64,000 nt of DNA from Akebia trifoliata (lineage: Eukaryota > Streptophyta > Magnoliopsida > Ranunculales > Lardizabalaceae). Of the stretch, positions 59,101 to 64,000 are shown in pieces. Both the position numbers and the translations under genes were made by a program. Each line of letters starts with the position of its first letter. Position 1 is the first letter of the stretch. The notes beneath the pieces are model-generated. The model worked only from the letters and a program-made list of their open reading frames with translations, was not told the DNA's origin and made no database searches. Location: the NCBI GenBank assembly GCA_017979445.1, contig CM030714.1:46763220-46827219 (forward strand), written 5' to 3'.

Positions 59101-61470
59101 GATTCTGTGACCATTTTTACCCCATAATCCTTTAACAACTGAAAGGCATTCGTTCCTTTGAAAACAATCTCTGCCCACTTTGGGTCAAGGTCTAACTATT
59201 TATTCTTCTCCAGTTTGTTCCTCCAGTTCCAAAAGATTTTTAATTAGCAAGTTAACTTCCCCCCAACCTTTGCCATTTTTACCTTCTGAAAAAATCACAG
59301 CAATAGTTCTTTCACTATCTATAAATCTTGAGAAACCTTCCGCCCCTATTTTCGTCTTTAGTAGCCAAGAAAGTGCTACCCTTTAGCGAGAACTTATCTC
59401 TTAAAAAACCATTTTTCTCCTGAGCTTCTTTTAACACCATCCACAGTCAAACACCCTCATTCATCGACATGCACAGACATGACTCCCAACGTCTCAGTCT
59501 CCTTAACTTCTAAGCCCACTCTCTTCTTGAGCCAACATCTTGTGGAAAAGAACTTCTTGGCTTCAACCCCCAAAGATCTGCTCCGAGTCTCCAACTTTGT
59601 GGTAGCTATCAACTTTGAGGCTTCAACCTCCACATAGATTTTTCTAGGTTTTTCAGTCTAGTTATGAATGAAACCTAGTTTTCAAGTGAAGATCAATAAT
59701 GACTCCAAATGTCATTATGAGATGAGATTTTTTTCAGGGGGCTTCAAAGCCTTATCCAAAAATAAATAAAATTGTGGAAGGTTGAATAAATCAAGTTCAA
59801 TTGTGTTTCTATCTACTCTCACTACCTCAATCCATGACTTTTTTGGTCTTCCTCTCGCTCTTTTAGAGCCTTTAACTTGCAAGTCCATTCAAGTTACCCT
59901 TAAATTCTTAAGAATGTGTTCATTTCTAATATTTTTCTTCTTAGTCCTTCCACTTATAAGTTCATTTCTAATAGAGTCAGTCTAGCCTAACTAACTTGGT
60001 AAGATTTCAAATCTTACTATGGGTCGTGAGCTCACATCTTGGCCTCCAAAAACATGATCCGATGACATAGGCTTGTAGAGGACGAAATTCTAAGACCTTT
60101 GAAAAAAACAAACATTATTTTTCACCAATAAACTTTAATTTTAAGTTTGGGGAATTCAGTAACCGCACATTTTCAACACCTCGGATCAAGCTCAAAAAAA
60201 AAAAAAATTTAATAAGATGTTTTCCATGTAATCTAGAAGGTTGTTAATCCATGTGGACCAAACGACCTTTACTAAGATTTCAAATTAGTAAGGAAAGTGT
60301 TTTTCTTTCTAATATTCTTCACATAGCACTTCATAAGTTTAACTCCACTTTAAACATCCAATTCTAATTCTATGGATGGCATCCTCCTCAATCTCAACAT
60401 TCCTATGGATGATAGTACCAAGGTAACAAAAGAAGATCAATTTTTAGTAGCTCTTCTTCTCAATGTCCATCATTATTATAGTTGCACTCAAAAAACTCAC
60501 TCTTTAGAATGAGTATGAAATGAGGATTTTCGCACTGATGGAAGAAAAGATAAAACAAGAAATGAAGACATTCGGAAAAATCTAGGAATAGCCCCAATAG
60601 AAAATAACATGGACTATTAGTTCATCCATATCATCTTATATTGTTGTTCTTCAGATTGTCTCCTATCGGCCCCCAGCGAGACCAAGATGGAGTGAACAAG
60701 TCAAACCCTTACAAAATGAGTCAAACGGAACCAATACATATGAATGAACAAACACGAAACCCAATCTATACTAATTAACTTGGGTAAGTTTTTCAAAATC
60801 TCAAGTCATGATGTGACCGATTCACAGTGAAAATCTCATTTGGATGCCTTATCCCAAATATTGAGGTCATTAACACGAATTCATCTTATATCAAAAAACC
60901 GACACCTGATACATAGTGAGAACTTGAAAGTTGCAACCAAATAGTATTAGCTCTCACAATCATAAATTACAGAAAATAAGAGAAACAATCCAATCAACCA
61001 TATAATTAAAAGATGAAATTTTTTTACACATTCTTGATGCCATATTGAATTTGAATGATTTAAGTGCACGAATTCTAACAAGATTATTCTCAAATTAACA
61101 ACAACAACAACAACAACAAAAAAGTTTGAAACTAAGGGTTTACTTGAGGGATCTGAGTTGTTTTCCCGCTACCAGTCTCACCAACAATGATGGTTGTGGA
61201 GTGATTCTCAACTAGATAGAGAATTGATGTACGGTATTTGAAGACGGGAAGTCTCTGCCTTTGTTTTTCCAAACTCGAATTCCCGAATCTGCGAATACAA
61301 AGATTTCTAAATGAGAAAATTGAGATGGAGAAAGATAGACAGAAAAAAGACGAAGAAGAAGGCAACCTTGAGGAAGAAGAGGAGGGGGTAGCAGAGTAGA
61401 ATATGACTCCGCCTTCTTCATCATCAAGAAGGCGAGGCTTCTCGGACCCTGGCTTCCAGAACTGAGACAT
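30486..61470 (-). CDS. DEAH9: DEAH-box RNA helicase, DEAH9/DHX35 type, 23 exons, complete
   Basis: Exons in transcript order: 61470-61367, 61288-61144, 58377-58303, 53743-53654, 53431-53352, 51956-51887, 51793-51708, 51165-51096, 50956-50861, 49270-49165, 48286-48240, 48143-48060, 47940-47887, 47813-47713, 46403-46313, 46037-45873, 41667-41578, 41445-41374, 40591-40493, 40403-40317, 37062-37009, 31769-31693, 30630-30486. All junctions are GT-AG and in phase, giving 695 residues. Motifs: I GETGSGKT 71-78, Ia TQPRRLAV 100-107, II DEAH 170-173, III SAT 202-204, IV FLTGQDD from 281, [12 protein letters not shown] 340-350, [10 protein letters not shown] 388-395. The winged-helix, ratchet and OB-fold region follows and ends [11 protein letters not shown]. 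The N-terminus [21 protein letters not shown] and the length fit the DHX35 branch, ATP-dependent RNA helicases linked to nuclear pre-mRNA splicing. No frameshift or lost motif is seen, so the gene looks functional. Exon 1 read through would add a spurious Phe/Ser-rich stretch (61289-61366), which I call a 78-bp intron. Confidence 0.95.
30690..31540. repeat. Unclassified repeat, copy in helicase intron 22
   Basis: Shares ordered blocks with 52470-53245 in intron 5 of the same gene: 'ATTCTAAAGCATATTA', 'CCATGTTCTAATTA', 'TATGTAATCAATTTGATGCA', 'TAGTTTGGTGACTT', 'TGCATTAACTTTCACTCT'. Same orientation, heavily diverged. No reading frame or terminal repeat; the element class is unknown. Confidence 0.55.
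32173..32625 (+). CDS. LINE upstream frame, probable ORF1 C-terminal part
   Basis: A 150-residue acidic frame that is open right up to the target duplication on its 5' side (no stop between 32155 and 32173). This suits a 5'-truncated ORF1. It has no zinc knuckle or other motif I recognise. It ends 48 bp before ORF2 begins at 32674, the usual ORF1-ORF2 spacing in such elements. The assignment rests on position. Confidence 0.55.
   Translation: MTEGICPSLFLKKTGGYFDGHWADRDLEDPNSIQVEKLIVQTEMETVEWLVSQALNMAEEFGIIPETEDKDCSLILRVVIGDLKDRALLEEEMQEVSKESGVGAEELGIVNLDGQEIQTFRDGQSNEVVVVASIETVKRISRPKLASEVA
32674..36320 (+). pseudogene. LINE ORF2: endonuclease, reverse transcriptase, zf-RVT; one frameshift
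   Basis: Frame one (32674 to about 33770) is an APE-type endonuclease: [25 protein letters not shown] and SDHTPIVIE. Frame two (to 36320) is a reverse transcriptase with [52 protein letters not shown] and the catalytic LQFADD near 34730. A zf-RVT region ([18 protein letters not shown], around 35940-35990) follows. The frames meet at a run of five T at 33766-33770, where one base is missing, so the reading shifts there. Apart from that there is no internal stop. The activities are inferred from family motifs. Confidence 0.93.
37358..37869. mobile_element. hAT-type non-autonomous element, helicase intron 20
   Basis: The ends CAATGTTGTTAAATAGC and GCATTTGACAACATTG are inverted repeats. They are flanked by ATTTTGAT (37350-37357) and GTTTTGAT (37870-37877), an 8-bp duplication with one mismatch. 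The subterminal 'GCATATGCCACCGTGTGC' and 'TGTATGCGACCGCA' also pair. There is no transposase. Confidence 0.8.
38375..38420 (-). other. C-rich tract, G-run motif on the transcribed strand
   Basis: The plus strand is nearly all C with short breaks (CCCCTCCCCCCCCTTCCCC, then CCCACCCACCCACCC). The helicase pre-mRNA would therefore carry several G runs within intron 20. G-quadruplex potential is inference. Confidence 0.5.
38740..38835. repeat. Dispersed repeat, copy B
   Basis: Matches 20855-20950 ('GGCAAGCGGGTTAGTCGTCA' and onward). It is in helicase intron 20. Nearby 38930-38980 carries 'GCCTAGGC'-type motifs also seen at 52055. Confidence 0.55.
42201..42516. repeat. Long palindromic MITE, helicase intron 16
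   Basis: TATAGTTCCCCTTGGGTGTC at the left is mirrored by GACACCCAAGGGGAACTATA at the right, and the arms continue inward about 145 bp ('AACAACATTAAATATTTTTC' opposite 'GAAAAATATTTAATGTTGTT'). The loop is small. The target duplication could be TA, so the superfamily is not assigned. Confidence 0.85.
43089..43405 (+). repeat. GC-rich minisatellite in the Copia leader
   Basis: Four to five irregular units contain 'CGGCAGCACTGGGAGTGCTG' -TTGGGA and 'ACAGCCCTGCGACAGC'. Each unit holds the small palindrome CAGCACT...AGTGCTG. It sits between the primer site and gag, and its composition is far from the AT-rich surroundings. Confidence 0.75.
43553..45505 (+). pseudogene. Copia gag-protease-integrase remnant
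   Basis: The gag start [20 protein letters not shown] and [12 protein letters not shown] is followed by stops and frame changes. The zinc knuckle near 44352 has lost its first Cys ([14 protein letters not shown]). The protease region reads [12 protein letters not shown] where DSG is expected. Pre-integrase [11 protein letters not shown] lies near 45074 and SVCELSKH near 45160. Integrase is [20 protein letters not shown], then a stop, then [13 protein letters not shown]. Coding stops near 45500, 30 bp before the polypurine tract. Confidence 0.85.
46525..46622 (+). mobile_element. tRNA-derived SINE-like unit, helicase intron 14
   Basis: An A-box-like TAGCTCAGTTTG (around 46541) and a B-box-like GGGTTCAAGTCC (around 46582) are spaced as in a Pol III promoter. 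The flanks ACATATATTA and ACATATTA suggest a target duplication. It cannot fold into a tRNA acceptor stem, so I do not call a tRNA. Confidence 0.55.
49395..49490. repeat. Local tandem duplication, 53-bp unit
   Basis: 'GATAACAACATCATCTACCA' ... 'TTACCTTTCACAAGGGTGT' is repeated once with few changes inside helicase intron 9. Confidence 0.85.
49843..50126 (+). pseudogene. Retroelement CCHC zinc-knuckle fragment, helicase intron 9
   Basis: The frame contains [14 protein letters not shown], a C-X2-C-X4-H-X4-C knuckle, followed by PRRR and an acidic tail. This is typical of gag or LINE ORF1 proteins in plants. There are no flanking domains, so the source element is uncertain. Antisense to the host gene. 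Confidence 0.6.
51325..51560 (+). pseudogene. LINE reverse transcriptase fragment, helicase intron 7
   Basis: Reads [20 protein letters not shown] then [20 protein letters not shown]. The block QGDPLSPF is reverse transcriptase motif B of plant LINEs, as at 34600 in this window. The remaining domain is absent. Confidence 0.75.
52050..52270. repeat. GC-rich GCCTAGGC-type repeat, helicase intron 5
   Basis: Dense 'GCCTAGGCTA', 'GGCCTGGGCATGG', 'GGCCTGGTTATGGCC' and 'GGGCTAGCC' motifs stand out from the AT-rich intron. Weaker relatives lie at 12560-12590, 38185-38215 and 38930-38980. The class is unknown. Confidence 0.5.
52470..53245. repeat. Unclassified repeat, copy in helicase intron 5
   Basis: Diverged counterpart of 30690-31540; see 'ATTCTAAGCATATTAACTCG', 'CCCATGTTCCAATTACTTGG' and 'TATAGTTTGACGACC'. 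No coding capacity. Confidence 0.55.
53915..54000 (+). mobile_element. SINE-like unit, helicase intron 3
   Basis: 'GGCCTCACTATATCAATTGG' resembles a decayed A-box region and 'TTGTGGGTTTAAGTCC' a B box. Its organisation is the same as at 46525-46622, including the short A-rich end. Confidence 0.45.
55714..56285. mobile_element. hAT-type MITE inserted in the Copia pre-integrase region
   Basis: The ends CATGGTTTAAAAT and ATTTTAAACCATG are flanked by ATTACAAT at 55706-55713 and 56286-56293, a perfect 8-bp duplication. Subterminal arms around 'ATGTTTCAATTTTTTAGAAA' pair imperfectly with 'TTCAAAAAACTGAAATG'. It encloses a (CT)n run. Same end family as 10010-10234. Confidence 0.92.
56113..56158. 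repeat. (CT)n microsatellite
   Basis: About 22 CT units with one TT interruption, inside the hAT MITE. Confidence 0.95.
57011..57324 (+). mobile_element. TRIM retrotransposon nested in Copia
   Basis: Two LTR copies (57011-57121 and about 57214-57324) begin TGTTGAATTTAGTC and TGTTAAGTTTAGTC and end AAACTTATCA. TGGTATCAGAGTGGGCC follows the first as the primer site, and GATGGGG precedes the second. Target duplication is unclear: ATTCT is on the left and ATTCC lies four bases past the right end. Relative of 23535-23824. Confidence 0.85.
58510..59700 (-). pseudogene. LINE ORF1 (DUF4283-like) remnant, helicase intron 2
   Basis: Minus-strand frames read [39 protein letters not shown], then [20 protein letters not shown], and finally [20 protein letters not shown] and [18 protein letters not shown]...LAYARLKVR is the conserved core of DUF4283 domains in plant LINE ORF1 proteins. 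Frames are broken by stops. No ORF2 follows. It lies in the same orientation as the helicase gene. Confidence 0.65.
59701..61143. other. Remainder of helicase intron 2, no element identified
   Basis: AT-rich. A short (CAA)n run is at 61098-61118. No domain or terminal repeats recognised. Confidence 0.35.
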
Positions 61471-62269
61471 CCTCTCTCGCTCTCTTCTTGCACTTTATTT
61501 GCAGGAGGGGCTGAAGGGGGAGAGGACTAAGAACCGCGCCAAAATAAAGAGTAACGAAAATCGTACTCGTTGCCCCCACATTTTCCCAAACGCACCCCCA
61601 AATTAAGGGAAAAAAGAGAGAGCTCCTATTAACATGCCAACTTTTATTTATACGACACTGTTCTAATTAATTTGAAGGGATTATTTCTAAAAGTTATTTT
61701 TCTAATCAATAAATTCATTAATAAATTACTAGCGAGATCATTGAAATGTCAAAATCGTTGGTATTTTATCAACGAATTCCTTGATATTAAAAGTGACGAA
61801 CTCACTCACAAGTTTGTAGATTACAAAAATGATGAATTCACTGGAAAAAAACATGTTTTGAGAATTAAAATGATCAAAGTATTGAGCTTGAAATTTGGTC
61901 GTATTCAACACACAAAATGGAGGTTCACCCTAAATTCGATGGGATTGGTGTGTTGTAAGTAAAACTTGGTGTGCCAATAGAATGTCTCAAAAATATTCGG
62001 ATGTATGTTCTTGCTAATAAACTGAAATCTGAACTTTGAATAATATACAAGCCTCTTAGGATACCGAATTGACTTGCCTAAGTCATTTCTACTAATAAAT
62101 CATTTAAATTAGGTTTATAAATATGTATTTTGTATCCAAATAATTATAATTTTGTTTATAAGAAAAGATGGATGAGAAGATGCCATTCACAATGTCACAT
62201 TTAGATAATAAATATTTAAAAGGAGCCATTCAGGTGCCATTTATTTAGCTAACACATTATTTCCTACGT
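61471..62269. other. Helicase upstream region
   Basis: Presumed promoter and 5' UTR of the helicase gene (minus strand). No clear TATA box can be singled out. The 61672-61962 frame on the plus strand shows no domain. Confidence 0.4.
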
Positions 62270-62495
62270 GGGTTAGAAGTTTCGGAATGAGTTGATTTTT
62301 GGTAAGGGATCACTCTATGATTAAGAGATCATCCTAACCAAAAATTAACTTTTTCAAAATTTCTAACCCTATCCATATTTTGTAAATAGACATGGAGTTA
62401 GAAGTTTTGTAAAAGTTGATTTTTGGTGAGGATGATCTCCTCATCGTATGAATCATCTTCACAAAAAATCAGCTCATTCTCAAACTTTTAACCCA
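62270..62495. repeat. Pair of nested hairpins, MITE-like
   Basis: 'GGGTTAGAAGTTTCGGAATG' with 'AGTTGATTTTTGGTAAGG' faces 'CCTAACCAAAAATTAACTTT'. A second unit repeats 'GTTAGAAGTTTTGTAAAAGT' and 'TGATTTTTGGTGAGGATGAT' against 'ATCATCTTCACAAAAAATCA'. The outermost GGGTTA pairs with TAACCC. It may be one MITE inserted in another copy of itself. Confidence 0.6.
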
Positions 62496-63077
62496 TGTTT
62501 GAGTGGAAGGATGGAGTTTTCTACATGGCATTAGATAAGGTGGATAGTAAAGAATAGTTTTCCATTGAAATTAATATTTTTTTTAGAAAACTTGATGAAC
62601 AATAATTGTTATATTTAGAAAATTCTTCGCATAGTGCATACAAATGTTGATTCAATAGAAGATTGAGCATTCAAGATAAGGAAAGTGTCTAATCAAGGAG
62701 AAGAATTGTTAATTCTTATTCTCTAAAAGTGTTGAAAGGCATTCCTGTAAACATTTGAAGTTAAACCATTTTTATAATTCTTTTTCAATATTGTGACATC
62801 AACAATATTAACTATATAATGCTCTTTTAGGCCATCCATCTCTTTGAACTAACCTAAAAAACTCTCTGCTCAAGATGCCACACTATTCTCTACTCTTCAA
62901 AATTTGTTATTATTTAGTTCTACATTACAATATTGTTTACATAATTTTCGACTATATCAATTGACGTAAACCCTGGTCAATTAATTTTATATATATATAT
63001 ATATATATACAAGTGAAGGATGAAAACATTTTTAGAAGAAAAAAAAAAAAGCAGTGATGGGTTGTTCACCCAATTAT
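62496..63077. other. 3' flank of the GLR gene
   Basis: Non-coding and AT-rich, with an (AT)n run at 62987-63009. No other feature recognised. Confidence 0.4.
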
Positions 63078-63895
63078 CTAGTAGATAATCTGTATTATAT
63101 CCATGATTTGATCTCCACCAGGCTCACCTTGTGCCCCTAAGTCTAAGTCATGGGCTTGACTACCCATTTCAGCTGCAAACATGCATAGTTCATCTCTGTT
63201 AGGATCATGATCATCGTAAGCTGATATTTCATGCATTCGGCTATTAGAAGACCATCTTTGGAGAGCACGGCGAAGAACGAATATCAAGAGTGCAACTGTA
63301 GAAGTTCCTCCCGTTATTACAAAAAGCCCTCCAAAACTAGTTACACCCAGACTACCAGTATCATCCTCGGAATCAGAACTCGAACAATTGTAAGAGTTAA
63401 GCATTGCATTCTCTAACTCTAACAATTTTCCTCTTTCAGCTAATTCTAAAACCGCTTTAGAGAGGTCGGGAAGAATAGGTGATCTTGTCGGAAATACAAA
63501 TGCAAACCCACCAATTTTGTAGGTTTGTCCTTGAACTTCGAAGTCTTTGCAATATTTAGCTAGGAATACATTGACGTAAGGTATTTCCAAGAATACGGCT
63601 GTAATTTCTCCTTTTTTTAGAGCTTGAGAATAATGGTCGTAAGATGTGAATGTCCTGATGTTGTTGGGGTCGAAACCTAAGGCATCTTCCAAGTACTTGA
63701 CAACGAAGGATCCGGTGTCGCACCCAACTTTGGCATTGGATTTCTTTAAACTGTCAACTGTAATTACTTCGGATTGAATCCTTCTGATGGTGAGCATGGA
63801 AGTAAGGCTAGCTGTGTAGCTTTGTGTGATGACCAATGCAACAAATAGCCATACTACCATGGTCATCCTAGATAAATTGCTATGTTGTCTATCAC
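63078..63895 (-). CDS. Glutamate receptor-like channel, last exon only
   Basis: An acceptor ACATAG|GTGAT on the minus strand opens the exon at 63895 with a split codon. The exon encodes the end of the pore module: MVVWLFVALVITQSYTASLT (third membrane segment with the conserved SYTASL gate), then TSMLTIRRIQ. It continues through the second half of the ligand-binding domain (GCDTGSFV, then YDHYSQALKKGEITAVFLEI) and the final membrane segment (FGGLFVITGGTSTVALLIFVL). The cytoplasmic tail contains NSRMHEI and DDHDPN. About 272 residues; stop at 63078-63080. Plant GLRs are amino-acid-gated cation channels of plasma membrane or endomembranes. The N-terminal and first pore segments lie beyond the window, and the subgroup is not assigned. 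Confidence 0.93.
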
Positions 63896-64000
63896 CTATG
63901 TATATATAGTAAAACAAGTAGAACAAAGAATGAGTTTCTTCTCTTTCAATCAAGTACACGATCTAAGTGAAACACACAAAGAGATGCTTAAGTGAAAATT

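Noticed and set aside
61289..61366. Continuous exon 1-2 of the helicase with a Phe/Ser-rich insert
   Set aside because: The stretch has GT and AG ends, hydrophobic low-complexity translation, and its removal joins SSSSS to [15 protein letters not shown] in frame as expected for the family.
1..64000. A new defence system, gene cluster or CRISPR-like array
   Set aside because: The window is plant nuclear DNA; the regular repeats are microsatellites, minisatellites and transposons, and the three genes do not form a cluster.

Overview
The window is AT-rich nuclear DNA of an angiosperm, most likely a dicot. The evidence is GT-AG introns in plant gene families, plant-type L1-like LINEs, Copia elements whose primer sites match initiator-Met tRNA (TGGTATCAGAGC type), TRIMs, hAT- and CACTA-type MITEs, and simple repeats. 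I cannot name the species. There are no rRNA genes, convincing tRNA genes, CRISPR arrays or bacterial features.

Three host genes are supported. (1) At 8.2-12.5 kb (+) is a complete six-exon DUF789-family gene; the exons join in frame to 317 codons plus stop. (2) At 30.5-61.5 kb (-) is a complete 23-exon DEAH-box RNA helicase gene (DEAH9/DHX35 type). Its exons join in frame to 695 codons plus stop, yet they fill only about 2.1 kb of a 31-kb locus; transposon-filled introns make up the rest. (3) At the right edge, 63.1-63.9 kb (-), is the last exon of a glutamate receptor-like channel gene, whose 5' part lies outside the window.

The left flank (0-8 kb) and the 12.5-30.4 kb stretch are repeat-derived intergenic DNA. 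They hold opposed LTR-like blocks, a foldback family with a conserved core stem, CACTA-like and hAT MITEs with clear 8-bp target duplications, a TRIM with a 5-bp duplication, a 5'-truncated LINE with a 14-bp duplication, a degenerate segmental duplication (about 20.4-23.5 versus 26.2-27.7 kb), and one 51-codon reading frame of unknown meaning.

Inside the helicase gene, intron 21 holds a nearly intact LINE in antisense orientation (13-bp target duplication, one single-base frameshift). Intron 16 holds a 3.0-kb Copia deletion derivative with both LTRs and a 5-bp duplication. Intron 3 holds a second, decayed Copia interrupted by a hAT MITE and a TRIM. Intron 20 holds a hAT element, introns 14 and 3 hold SINE-like units, and introns 5 and 22 share a diverged repeat. 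The genes do not form a pathway or operon.

I found no convincing new molecular system. The most useful observations are structural: a triplicated 3' splice site in the DUF789 gene, a MITE whose unoccupied paralogous site survives about 230 bp away, readable nested insertions, and the transposon-inflated helicase locus.
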